Positions 21,655-31,916 of a DNA stretch of 52,579 nucleotides are shown one piece after another. Made by a program: the position numbers and the translations under genes. Within the stretch, counting starts at the first letter, position 1. Each line of letters starts with the position of its first letter. The stretch is from Chara braunii (taxonomy: Eukaryota > Streptophyta > Charophyceae > Charales > Characeae). The notes under the pieces are model-generated. The model was not told the origin of the DNA and ran no database searches. It worked only from the letters and a program-made list of their open reading frames with translations. Where the stretch lies: the NCBI GenBank assembly GCA_003427395.1, contig BFEA01000223.1, positions 1,275,490-1,328,068 on the forward strand, given 5' to 3'.

Positions 21655-22015
21655 TATGGATAGTACGGCCCTCTACGGGGGCCCACGAGGAAGGTTGGCG
21701 CCACAGCAGTGGTGCAAGAGCAAGGCTGTACCAGTCCCTCATCACGGTGACGAGGGGTGGGCATGCTAGCGCCGAGCAATGGCCAGTCACTGTACCCCCC
21801 CCTACCCAACCCCACATGGCGGTGTCTAATGGCTAATATTGTCGCTGCATAGCAACCAACAACAACATCAGCCAAGGTCCTGCCAAAGCTGGCTTGGGGG
21901 GCGAACGGGTTATCTCTAGCTGTTAGAACGCCAAGCTTGCCCAGGCCATGGGGATTGAACCCACGACCTCCTGAATGCAACTTATGTGCCTTACCAACTG
22001 AGCAGGCCCGCAGGC
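21655..22015 (-). mobile_element. tRNA-derived SINE-like element
   Basis: On the minus strand, TGCTCAGTTGGTAAGGC (A box, about 21990-22006) is followed by GTGGGTTCAATCCCC (B box, about 21949-21963) at tRNA-like spacing, then about 300 bp without an open frame. The anticodon region does not fold well enough for a tRNA gene. No A tail or target duplication was resolved. Confidence 0.6.
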
Positions 22016-22396
22016 ACTGCTCTTTGCTTTTTAAACCACAAGAATCTGGTCGCTTCTGTAGTGGCCGGTACGTTTCCTAAAATCGTGGCTCGTTTACGGG
22101 CACGACTTTAGGAAGTACTGTTCTTCGCTTTTTAAATGTGCAAAATGAGAATGAATCGTCCGTTGAAAATGGAAAGATGCACCGCCATAATGTTTCTCGT
22201 GTGCATGTGGTTGGCCGAAAAAACGCCCTTTAAACTTGGGCATGGTTTTGATGTTCCGTGAGGGTCTCCCACTGTCATGGTGATCGGCGGACGCAGGATC
22301 GAAGTCTGCCCTTCAACGATACACTGTTGCCATGTGATCTGGCTGATCCAACGGGCTGTGTTGTATGCGTTTTAATTAACGTAAACATTGAACCAT

Positions 22397-22510
22397 GGGC
22401 CTCGCTCCGCGACTCACCAAATGTGCAAAATGAGAATGAATCTTCCGCTAGAACATGGAAAGCCATAATGTTTGTCTCTTGTACATGTGGTGGGTAGTGG
22501 AGCGAGGCCC
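22397..22510. mobile_element. Family 2 foldback element, 114 bp
   Basis: GGGCCTCGCTCCGCGACTCA at the left and GGGTAGTGGAGCGAGGCCC at the right. The internal motif ATGAGAATGAATCTTCCGCT is intact. A solo copy of the same internal motif lies at 22140-22185. Confidence 0.8.
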
Positions 22511-22569
22511 CGTGTCTTGATTTATGCTTGTTATCCTTACCCGCAGGAGCCATGCTAATCTCCTCTGTT
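22511..22569 (-). pseudogene. U6 snRNA-derived fragment
   Basis: Read on the minus strand: CAGAGGAGATTAGCATGGCT, CCTGCGGGTAAGGATAA, AAGCATAAATCAAGACACGG. This matches the middle and 3' part of U6. The AGC triad is kept but the ACAGAGA box reads ACAGAGG. It directly abuts the right end of the family 2 element, and the U6 5' part is absent, so it is a truncated pseudogene. Confidence 0.7.
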
Positions 22570-23040
22570 GGACTGCGGCGGAATTTTTTTTATTTTTTTA
22601 TTTTTTTGAGGCGGAATTTTAACTTCGCCCTTGTTCTCTAAATCGATCTAGAGTAAAAAAAAAATAAAAAAAATCGACCAGAGTTGGAGGAACGGAACGA
22701 AAAGAAAAATCCCCGAAAAAAAAAAAAAAAAAAAAAAAAAATCCCCCTGGACGCGGACGGCAAAGGCTTCCCGCTGCAACGAAGCGGGACTGCTTTTCCA
22801 CACCGATGAAAACTGTGATGGGATTTGCAACCTAACAATTTCCCCTTTCTTTTCTTCCCCGTGAACATTTTGATTGGCGCGTTGGAGGTCAGAGCTTCTC
22901 TGTCCCTCGTCAGGACAGCTACTGAGGTCTTCCTCTTCCACTTTTATTTCACTGATGTGGTCCGGTTTTACGCCCCGGGTCTGTGCCCCCCGTCAGATCT
23001 TTCCGTATCGAATGGCAGTATGGGTGTTGCTGCTGGCACA
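22570..23040. other. No supported gene; A-rich tract
   Basis: Poly(A)-like runs at 22654-22672 and 22717-22741 separate short non-coding segments. Confidence 0.4.
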
Positions 23041-23044
23041 CATT

Positions 23045-23166
23045 GGGGCCTCACTCCACTACTCACCACATGCACAAAAGACAACAAAAATTGGCATGCA
23101 TTTTTCCACGTGCTAGCGGAAGATTCACTCTCATTTTGCACATGTGCCGAGAAGTGGAGCGAGGCC
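23045..23166. mobile_element. Family 2 foldback element, ~122 bp
   Basis: GGGGCCTCACTCCACTACTC at the left and AGAAGTGGAGCGAGGCC at the right. CATT lies before it and AATG after it. The internal motif is present in reverse (GCGGAAGATTCACTCTCATT). Confidence 0.75.
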
Positions 23167-23296
23167 AATGATCGAGTATCACCCAATCAAGTTGCTAGTG
23201 GAACCAGGATCGAGATCGTATTTGAATGTTCCAGGGCACCCTGCAGATATGCTACAAAGAGGAACGGGTTGACAAGCAAAACTCTGAACTGCGGAG

Positions 23297-23405
23297 TACC
23301 TTCCTCCACCGAATACGACGAATGGTCATGATAGCTGTATTTAGACTGAAAGATACCCCAAATTCGGTTATAATGACCGTACGTTGTATTCGGGGGAAGA
23401 AGGTA
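23297..23405. mobile_element. Family 1 MITE, copy 4
   Basis: 109 bp with TA at both sides. The left arm (CCTTCCTCCACCGAATACGA) is more diverged than the right arm, which is identical to the consensus (GTATTCGGGGGAAGAAGG). Confidence 0.85.
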
Positions 23406-23655
23406 GGTGCACCTGGCTGCCCTGTTGCGCCGGCGGTGGAGTCCCTTGCCACTTTGTCAGTAAGTCTGGTTACTGCGTTCTGATTCGTTGCAGTGTGTTA
23501 TGCAAGTCTTGACGCAGTTCGTACTTCGGTTTTCCATTTCTTAGTTTACTTTCCCTGCCCCCTACCCCGTCCCTCCCTCGCCCTTCCTTTTGCCCTCCCC
23601 TCCCAAGACACATCCTAGAACCCATACAGGGCCTGTTGTAGTCCTGTCAGCAATT

Positions 23656-23757
23656 GGGCCCTTGGTCCCACTTGCCATAACTTTTCATTGCTGTCCCTAC
23701 GTCTGCAAGATCAGCCGTCAGAGGCAGAAAATGCATGAAAGTGGGACCTTGCCCTGC
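23656..23757. mobile_element. Short family 6-like inverted repeat
   Basis: GGGCCCTTGGTCCCACTT is mirrored by AAGTGGGACCTTGCCCT about 100 bp away. The interior is unrelated to the other family 6 copies. Confidence 0.4.
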
Positions 23758-24009
23758 ATGTGCTGTCCCGCTGTCAGATCTACTGCATGGAGAACCGTAC
23801 ACTGTGGTAGGAGAGATGGTTACTTTGCCTTTCTGTCGAAGGGGGGCGTTTGTACAGACTCACTAGGTCCAGGTTTCCCACTCCCTCAGAACTGCCAGTC
23901 GGGAAATAATCCGAGTTTGCCAGCGCAGCTCTCACCACCAACCCTAGTGCAGTTCTCAAGACCAACCCTAGTACGTGAACGGCCCTAATCTTTTTTTTTT
24001 TTTGGTTGT

Positions 24010-24235
24010 TAACATGTCACCCTGGTGTTAGTTGGGGTGGTATAAGCATCCCCCAATCACACCCCGGGCGCGTTGCTCCATTCGCACCCGCTTGAAAGTG
24101 GGTCCAGCGTCCCACTGAGAACTTACAATCACACTGGTACCCTGGATTACCGGGGGATTAACTGTAGGGGTTATGTATCAGAAACCACCATTGATTGCCC
24201 CGGATTGCAGGGGGATTAACTGGCCGGGTTATGTG
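24010..24235. repeat. Family 5-related repeat
   Basis: A hairpin-like segment (TGTTAGTTGGGGTGGTATAA and GCATCCCCCAATCACACC), then GTTGCTCC and GTGGGTCCAGCGTCCCA, matches the order seen at 3.2, 4.8 and 28.3 kb. ACCCTGGATTACCGGGGGATT and a second copy follow, as at 4.9 kb. Confidence 0.6.
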
Positions 24236-24650
24236 TCAGAGCAGTGCCTCCTCACCCCCTGCTACTAGGTGCCTGAACTAATCTTTAGAGTCCTAGCGAT
24301 GGCCATCCATTAGACAGTAGCACACTTCAATTCCCCCTATACTACTGGATGTCAACTAGAGAGGAGAGCATGCGGGGGGAAGGGGGCCGGGAAGTCTGAG
24401 AGGGGATGCATGGGGATGGACCCGTCCATCTTAGTCTATTCATGGATTGAGAGATTGTAGTCCCTGATAAGTTTTGCTTGTGTGGGCCTTCTTGCTGCCC
24501 TTTCCAAACCACCTGACTGATTATGGCAGATTCTGTTTGTGTTGCATTAGTTTCTGCTGCGCTGCAATGGGAATATGAGTAAAGTTTTGCCAGTGCACCA
24601 ACAATTTTGAGAGTGCTCTCCAACGTGGAAGTTGGAGAAAACCCCTTCTA
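24236..24650. other. No supported feature
   Basis: No coding frame with a recognisable domain and no clear repeat partner. Confidence 0.35.
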
Positions 24651-24651
24651 G

Positions 24652-24744
24652 AGTCGTCGTCGCCACACTGCGCTCTTGAAGGTGACACTGACGAATTTGT
24701 TAGTGGAGGCCCGACGTGTTTCAAGAGTGCAATGTGGCGACGAG
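24652..24744. mobile_element. Small inverted-repeat element
   Basis: CGTCGTCGCCACACTGCGCT and CTTGAA at the left are mirrored by TTCAAGAGTGCAATGTGGCG and ACGAG at the right. It is related to family 3 by the GCCACAC core. Confidence 0.55.
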
Positions 24745-24914
24745 ACACACAGAACGGGCTGCCCCCAGAAGGCGTGGCAAAAGTAAAAGAGAAAATCCTA
24801 AAGCGAAAATCCTTGCTGCACAGGACCGGAAACATCGCTTGTGTACATTGTGGTGGGGGAAAGCGCAGGCCCATGGGCCAACCACTGGGAGCAGTGCCGT
24901 GCGAGCGGACCTAC

Positions 24915-24940
24915 ACGGTTGGAGAGCGCTCTCCAACCGT
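24915..24940. repeat. Perfect 26-bp palindrome
   Basis: ACGGTTGGAGAGC is followed directly by its reverse complement. GAGAGTGCTCTCC- and GAGAGTGCTCTTG-type half-palindromes also occur at 24610 and 25070, so it belongs to a local inverted-repeat cluster between 24.6 and 25.2 kb. Confidence 0.8.
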
Positions 24941-25448
24941 ACATGATAAATTTGAGGCCGCAGACAGTTGTAGGTCGCAGCACACTCGTGAGTTTCAGGT
25001 CAATTTCAGAAGTGCTTCGGACCCGTCTCCAAACGGGCCGTTTGCAGGTGGGCAGAGGAACAAATTTCGAGAGTGCTCTTGAAACCCATCTTCTGACCAC
25101 TCTCCAACATCTTTCTGACGGCGAGTTTAGAGAGCAGGTGTGGCGATGATCCCACTCTCGAAAACTGGTTTTTTGGGATAGGTGTGGCGAGCCCCTATGC
25201 CTATGCAGGATAGATGCACTGTGAAACGACAGAGTTGGAGTATGTGCTTATGAACGGTTTGGGCTTGAAACGAGGGAGACCTGTAACCTATGTTTCATGT
25301 TCGAAAGAACAAGACAAGTCTGGTCAGGCTGCACCGGGGCATCAGCTCATTGATGGGCAGGTCCTGCATACTTGGGTACCTGCACATCCAGTTGCGTGCG
25401 TTCCGGCCGGGGTAGATTTTGCCTTTCTAAAACCCGAGCGAGTCATAG

Positions 25449-25608
25449 GGCCTCCCCACACCACTGTTGAAACGGAAAATGCATGAGTGCATCTTCCTCA
25501 GAAAATGGAGATGCATCCATTACTATCCATAGTAACGAATGCATCTAGCTCTTTGCCGGTACATGCACTGGTACTTTTTTTACGGTTTGACAGTGGTGTG
25601 GTGAGGCC
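25449..25608. mobile_element. Family 3 foldback element, 160 bp
   Basis: GGCCTCCCCACACCACTGTT then GAAACGG at the left; CGGTTTGACAGTGGTGTGGT then GAGGCC at the right. Inside, ATGCATGAGTGCATC and GATGCATCCATT-type segments also pair. This is the best complete copy of the family. Confidence 0.75.
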
Positions 25609-25613
25609 GATAT

Positions 25614-26044
25614 TGGGTCTCGCTCCACTACTATACACTATACAAAATTGTATATTTCGCCGACGCTCCACTAACTATACACTATACACGTGAAAACTCG
25701 GTTGTATAGTTGTCAGAAATCGGCCGTGGATCGCACTCTACATTTGTGTATAGTTCCCAGCCTGCAAAAGTCATTACTCGGATACTCCTCGAAGGGTGGT
25801 CGAAGGAGGCCGCCGTTCGAACACGAAATCGGATAGTTCGCCTGGAGTCTGGGCCGACAAACTGCTTTCTTGTAGTGCTCTTAGGGTGTTTTGTAGTGAA
25901 CTCAGGAATTGGAGAGCTGTATAGCGGATAGTAAGTGGAGCGACGGCGCAGACTATACACGAAATCTCCGTTTTTTGGTACTCTGACAGCTATACACGAA
26001 CTCTCCGAAATTCTGTATAGCGGACAGTGGTGGAGCGAGACCCA
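25614..26044. mobile_element. Nested family 2 element, ~430 bp
   Basis: Outer ends TGGGTCTCGCTCCACTACTA and GTGGTGGAGCGAGACCCA. A second inverted pair, GCCGACGCTCCACTAACTAT and GTAAGTGGAGCGACGGC, lies inside at 25660-25947. CTATACAC and its inverse GTATAG recur many times between. It may be one element inside another of the same family, or a duplicated terminus. No coding capacity. Confidence 0.7.
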
Positions 26045-27043
26045 TTCTTTCAGTTCTCTTTTGGAACGTATTGTTTTTTACACTGAGCATTTGTAGTGAA
26101 TTCAAGTTAATTCTTGAAAAATTGCAAAGTGCCCTCGAGCATTTGTTTTAACGTACCCAGATATCAATTATGTCAACGTGGAGCTGTGCGCCTGACCGCA
26201 GTAGCTGTTCAGATGTGTTTGTCGCCTGACCGCAGCAGCTGTTCAGGAGTGTTTGAACCGGGGCAACAGGCTCCCTGCTTGGTATTCCCGACAAAAAAAT
26301 GAAGAACGAACTATGGGACGGGGCGTGGTGTGGTTAATTTGAGATCTTGAGTTCATTTAGTGGAAGATCATGTTTTTTTTTTAATTTGAGGTGCGTAGGG
26401 GTGGGTGGTTAGTGGGATCTGAAACCGGTCTGGAATGAAGCTGCGGTCGTTTTGCCTCTGTTTAAATGTTGCATATGCCCTTGAGCCACTGTGGTGCTGT
26501 TCCGTGATTTTGTTTTTCTTAACCTCTCTCTTTTTCATGTGTGGACCCAAACAAGTTCAGATGGCTGCTGTAAAGAAAACTGTGACAAGTTGCGACGTCA
26601 GCTCTGGAAGTCTTGGTGATATATGACTTTGTCCTTTCTGCATGCAATAAAAAATGGGAAAGAGGGAAAAATGTTGTACGTAACAAATAGCTCAGAAGAT
26701 AAAAGGTGAGACAGTCGGGGCAAGCCAGTTCTTAATTCTGGAATCAGAACACCAGCTTGCGGTGAAGGTGCAATATTTTGCTCTTGGAGTAGTAAGATCG
26801 CTCGTGCGCAGTGGAGGTGGAAGGTTACAATCAGACAAGGAGGGAAAACTGGATATCATTTCGGGTCTCACAGTTCTCTACTCGCCTGCAGTGATCTCAA
26901 GCGAGTTGAGCTGCACCAGCTCCACAGGGCTGGGCGGACAATACTAGATAGGGGGTTGTGAGTAATGCTAGTGCCGAGCTTACCAGATGCTGCACCTCCC
27001 CTCTCTCCTCTCTCTCCCTCCCCCTACATACACCAGCAGCGTC
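26045..27043. other. No supported gene
   Basis: A small direct repeat (TGACCGCAGTAGCTGTTCAG and TGACCGCAGCAGCTGTTCAG) stands at about 26193-26247. Frames up to 63 codons have no recognisable domain. Confidence 0.35.
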
Positions 27044-27372
27044 TGGTTCTAACTGCAAGTGCGAGCTAACTGGTGGTTCAAACCGCTAGTACATGGCCCA
27101 AGTCTTGTGGAGAATTGTTTGTCACCTACTCTGAAAAAGTCGGAGCCGGTGCGCCGCTGTTGAGCGTCTGGTTCTAACTGCAAGTGCGAGCTAACTGGTG
27201 GTTCAAACCGCTAGTACATGGCCCAAGTCTTGTGGAGAATTGTTTGTCACCTATTCTGAAAAAGTCGGAGCCGGTGCGCCGCTGTTGATACAAAACATCA
27301 GTGGCCAGCGTCTCATTTCGGCGTCCTGAAGAGGCCAACGGCCTATGTATGGCATGTACTGGTGGTTTAAAA
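27044..27372. mobile_element. Family 4 element with internal tandem duplication
   Basis: GTTCAAACCGCTAGTACATG at the left pairs with CATGTACTGGTGGTTTAAA at the right (about 27372). A unit of about 122 bp (GCGTCTGGTTCTAACTGCAA to GCGCCGCTGTTGA) is repeated almost exactly at 27044 and 27167. Each unit has the head-to-head ends ACTGGTGGTTCAAACCGC. Confidence 0.6.
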
Positions 27373-27734
27373 TGCCGCTATGGCGGATCTAAGTTGCCAA
27401 ACCCGTTTTGTGTTTGAAATGAGTGGAATAGGTCCCTGCAAGGCTGGTGCATCCAATGCTCTGTGCTCTTGTATACGAGGGGAAATTTTGGATGGGGGAT
27501 TGTACTGTACTGACGCAGGGTGCAGGACCTCACAGTCAAGAGCCTAATTGTGTTCGCAGCCCGTCAGCGGTGCGTTTCCCCCCCTGAGAATATTTTTCGT
27601 CGTCGTTCATAATACGGTCGTTGGAAGGCTGTAAAAACAAGGCATGGCAGCTTAGGGGGTGGTGGCATCTTATTTGAAATTGCAGGACCGGTAGCTGCCC
27701 GTGGGACCGCACAGGTTTTGGTCCAGGACCGCGT
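27373..27734. other. No supported feature
   Basis: No gene or clear repeat is recognised. Sequence similar to the next block may begin near 27680 (AGGACCGGTAGCTGCCCGTG). Confidence 0.35.
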
Positions 27735-28490
27735 AGGACCGGTAGCTGCACGTAGGAGGCCGAGGAGGCCGCAGTCCTTTTCAAAATTGAAACGGTGCGG
27801 GTCCACTTTTCTCGAATAGCAGAGTTCCTGGAATAGAGAACACACACGTTGTATTCGAATACCTGTACCCTTTCTATTCGGATTTCGATAAAATTACTTC
27901 TTTTTGTTGGAGGTCAGCGCCTGCCCTTGTGCTCCCCGCCACTGACATGCTGCATGCTGCAGGTCTCTCTCTCTCTCTATATATATATATATCTTTATAT
28001 CTCACACACACACAGACACATACACACACACACATATACACGCATGCACATGCACATACACGCTCTCTCTCTCTCTCTCCCCCCCCCCTCCCCTCTCTCT
28101 CTCTTTCTCACACATACACACACACACAGACACACACAGACACACACATGCACACACATGCACACACACACTCTCTCTCTCTCTCTCACACACACACACA
28201 AACACATACACACACACACACTCACACACACTCACACACACTCACATACACGGGCACATACATTCTCCTGTCTATTGATGGGGAGCGCCACCTGCTGGAA
28301 ACTGGGTCCAGCGTCCCATGAACATCGTGAATAAAGCATCAACCGAGACCCCACACACGCACTCTTCGAGTTGTGTATAGCGAACATGACAAAACATACA
28401 TACAGCATATTCACTACCACCCTTCCCGAACCACATAAACAAACGAACTACGGGCTGCGCACCCGTGCCGTCACGGAAAGTCAATTGGGC
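27735..28490. repeat. Dispersed ~0.8-kb repeat, copy B
   Basis: Collinear with copy A (2770-3645): GTAGGAGGCCGAGGAGGCCG, the TTGAAACGG region, GTATTCGAATA, TTGTGCTCCCCGCCACTGAC, an expanded CT/AT/CA compound microsatellite (27966-28260), the family 5 core, and the tail with TTGTGTATAGCGAACATGAC and ACTACGGGCTGCGCACC. It lacks the 220-bp duplication of copy A. Confidence 0.7.
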
Positions 28491-28837
28491 TCATTGTGCA
28501 GGGTGCGGACCCTTTCTGTTGTGAGCTGGGGTGCTGTGGTGGAGAGTGTTGGGTGCACTATTGTATGCAGCCACTGCGTGCCTTCTCTTGGTTGCTGTGG
28601 CAAACCTGCAGTCGTCATGTACTGGTGCGATCTAAGGTGGGGGCAGGTGGGGGGTGCGCCTCATGATAGTGAAAGCTTGGGCTGTTAAGATCTTGAGCAC
28701 TTGATCAGTACAAGTGGGCCTGCCGCAGCAACACTGCGGCACAACGACCTGTGGCCATGGCTGCATGCGTTCTCGTAATCACAGAACAGTCTATCGGAAA
28801 GTCGGGTCCGATTTTGTCCCCCTCTCCTCACTCCGAG

Positions 28838-28921
<84 letters not shown>

Positions 28922-29115
28922 CTCTGTTTGTGTCACTCTCTCTTTCTCTCTGTCTCTGTGGGAAGAGTGCTGGGTGCACTGTTGTATGCATCCACTGCGT
29001 GCCTTCTCTTGGTTGCTGTGGCAAACTTGCAGTCCTTGTGTACTGGTGCGATCTAAGGTGGGGGGTGCGCCTCATGAAAGTGAAACCTTGGGCTGTTGAG
29101 ATCTTGAGCCCTTGA
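28491..29115. repeat. Local duplication around CT microsatellite
   Basis: A segment of about 160 bp (TGGGTGCACTATTGTATGCA, CACTGCGTGCCTTCTCTTGG, TGTACTGGTGCGATCTAAGG, GGGGGTGCGCCTCATGA, GGGCTGTTAAGATCTTGAGC) occurs at about 28545-28700 and 28968-29115. A (CT)n run at 28842-28918 lies between. Confidence 0.85.
28842..28918. repeat. (CT)n microsatellite
   Basis: About 38 uninterrupted CT units. Confidence 0.98.
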
Positions 29116-30904
29116 TCCGTATGTTGATGATGCACGCACGTGTGTTTACTATCATTCCGAGTGAACGATCTAATCATATGGTCGGACCACATTCACGGGT
29201 CCCTCCTTTCACTTTTAGTGGAGGGAATGTAAGGAAGAGGACCACTTGGCCGGGCTCAGCTTTGCTGCGGTACGCTGCTAGCGGTCTGTGGGCGAGCAAG
29301 AGAGTGACAGAGGACAGGGAGGCAAGGTGTCTTTTAAACCGCCACTACCTCCAGGCCTCTTTTTTTTTGCCAAGGCGGAAAAGGACTGTGCACCAAGCTT
29401 TGCTGAAGCAGCAGCAGTCTTTTTTCCCTTTTGTCTTGTGCCACCAGCCGTTGTTGTCCAATTTCATTGTTCATCCGAAGAACCCATAATATTACATTGT
29501 TGATTCCCAACATTGCCTGGGAAAGGTAGTTGTGGTTCTAACCACCAGTTCACATGCGCCTATGTTGACGAAGCTAACCTTCGAAGGCATGCAAGCCTCC
29601 AACTGTTTTTCTTCATAGTGGCCTTCAGCATTCACTACTGGTGCAGGCCCGGAGCGTCATGGCCTTGCTGTGTAAGCCAGTAAGAGCCCAACTTATCTTT
29701 GGCCAAACTGGTGGTTTTATGGGAGCTTCGGTGCTTGTTTTAACAGTTGAGGAGTCGAGGGATACCAGAGGAATTGGTGCCATCTCACTCCTCGTCTGTG
29801 CTGGTGAACATAAGGCTAATCAGAGGGAGGTGGACAGAGTTGGACCTCAGGCTCAATCCTTCACGGTGAACGTTAATATAACATGGCAGTTAAACTTGAG
29901 CTTCTTTTTTGTTCTTTGTTCTTTCTGACTCATATGATAATGATTGGGTCACAATTGGATGATTGCTTAAACGGCTAGTACCCCCCAGGTAGTTTGCAGA
30001 GCCTAGCCTGTGATCTGTATGGGGCCAAATGTGGGCAGTGATGGTATGGTCCCTGTCTGCGACCTCCAGTGGTCCGGGTAGGGCTGTCAGAGAGCTGGTT
30101 GTGACCAGTGCCTGCAACGACAAATTTTGTGTCGATGAGTGCCTGTGGACAGCTGCGGTCTGTCCCGGTTGGCTTGGCTGCAGGCTCTCATATGGCTTTT
30201 GCGAAGTGTTGAGTGCAACGACTGTGGTGTTTTTTTGTGCTCGACAACTTGCAAGAAACAGACGAGCGCACGCAGCCAAGCCGACGCGGACAACGGATTG
30301 TAAAAAGCAGACAGGGAGCTGGTGGCGCCAGTCAAGGAAACGAGAAATCCACTCCCCGAATGTATCGTTTTTTTTTCGGCGCACAGCAGGAATCTGCTGC
30401 TCGGGAAAAAGTTGCCCTCAGATACTGGTGGTTTGAACCACCAGTGGCTGGCCCAGCCGCTGGAAAACGCTTGGCTGGTTAATGCCGGGCCATGGAAAGG
30501 CTCAGTGTGCCCATTGGAAGACTGCTGGCTGTGCTCGACAAATAGTGGTCCTCGGCTGCACACATTTCTTAGGGGTGAACAGAAATAATCATTGGGAAAA
30601 AGAAGCTCAGAGACACTGGACAAATATGTCCATGTGGCCAGGCCAGACACTTACCTTTGGTTGGTTTGGTTTCCTGCCTTTGCTTTACATCAAATGTTAT
30701 GTTGAAATAAGAGCTACGTAATTGCAATGTCGCTTTTGCGATAAGCAGCTACGCAGTCTTCTGTGACAACAACTGACAAATTGGTCTGGAGGTGCAGCTG
30801 GATAGGTGCCGAATCCACTCTAAGGGCATGGAGTTGCGGTACGTTATGGGGGGAGATTTTTAGTTTGTTCTGCGATTATATGATTTGGATGGGAAAAGGG
30901 GTTC
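29116..30904. other. No supported gene; family 4 ends
   Basis: A family 4 left end (CTAACCACCAGTTC) lies near 29537. A head-to-head pair (TACTGGTGGTTTGAACCACC) lies at 30423-30445, then TGGCTGGCCCAGCC. Whether these bound one ~0.9-kb element is unclear. Open frames here have no recognisable domain. Confidence 0.35.
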
Positions 30905-31356
30905 CCCGGGGGCAAGTCCCACTAGCATTCTGGGACAGGGGACCTCCGTAGTGTGTGACATTTTTTCTGACCACTGATGTGGAGGGATCATAGGGTGCAT
31001 AGGCGCGCAGGATTTTTTTCCCAAAGCGATTTGAGGTAAGGGCGCCTATACGGTGGTTTTCCATAGTCCAAACATTTTGCCAGATTTTAACTCACAGGTG
31101 TAGAGTGCTCCCCACCTGTAGCCACACACCCACATCGGGCTACAGAAAGGACCACCAGTCCCGTTTTGAACTGCTGCTCTTACCGCTGTGGCAGGTAACA
31201 AGGTCGGAATGGCCGGCAGGTCCCCAGCCACTGTCCTTGGCCCGTTTTTCTTTTTTCTTCCTCCTACTGTCACTCATCTGCCGCTCTGCATAGCGCACTG
31301 TTGCACAGCACCGGCAGCAGGAACAAAACCTCTGGTGGTGGGACTTGGCCCCGGTT
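30905..31356. mobile_element. Family 6 element, ~450 bp
   Basis: The left end CGGGGGCAAGTCCCACTAGC pairs with the right end GTGGTGGGACTTGGCCCCGG, matching the termini of the 169-bp element at 14.7 kb. The interior is unrelated and encodes nothing recognisable. Confidence 0.55.
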
Positions 31357-31807
31357 CTCTGTGGAGGCTCACTCCACCCGGGATGGGCCCTGATCCCCTA
31401 GCTGTATCTACTGAACGTGCTCAGGTCATTATCACGACCTTTTGGAATCCTTGTTGCCACCGCCCACAGGCGTGTGGCATGGTCCTTTTACAGGTGCTAG
31501 ACCCTAGTGTGTGGGGAGACGATGACTGGCCTGGGAAAATGGTATAATTATAGGATTGTGTCAGACTGGTTGTGCAAGTCCTTCTCCAACCCTTATCCAC
31601 ACTCGACCCCACGGCGCATTTGTTGTGTACGATAATGGAACTCAAGTGGCCTACAAATTGAAATTCTTTCCTTGTACAAGGCCGAATGTATCTTCACTGT
31701 GGTCCCCTGTACAGGCAATGTGCATAAAAACAATGCTATAATAGTTTCCTCCCAGACCTTTGCCTGAATGTTGTGAGAGGGTGAAGCGTATAGATTGCCA
31801 TTTGTGC
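31357..31807. other. No supported feature
   Basis: No recognisable coding frame or repeat partner. Confidence 0.35.
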
Positions 31808-31916
31808 TACTGGCCTCCACCCAACACAATGCACCCTCATTATGGCTGTACCGCACTGGAAAGATAGCTTTTATACGTTTGTTACCAGGGTGAGGTGTGT
31901 TCAGGGGAAGAACTTA
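31808..31916. mobile_element. Family 1 MITE, copy 5 (subfamily b, decayed)
   Basis: Same 109-bp length and TA edges, but both outer arms are mutated (CTGGCCTCCACCCAACACAA; TTCAGGGGAAGAACT). The inner arm TGCACCCTCATTATGGCTGT groups it with copy 3. Confidence 0.7.

Noticed and set aside
21945-22015. Genuine tRNA gene on the minus strand
   Set aside because: A and B boxes are present, but the acceptor and anticodon arms do not pair convincingly and a long SINE-like body follows.
22825-23331. 168-codon plus-strand protein
   Set aside because: The frame crosses a family 2 foldback and enters a family 1 MITE; no domain is recognised.
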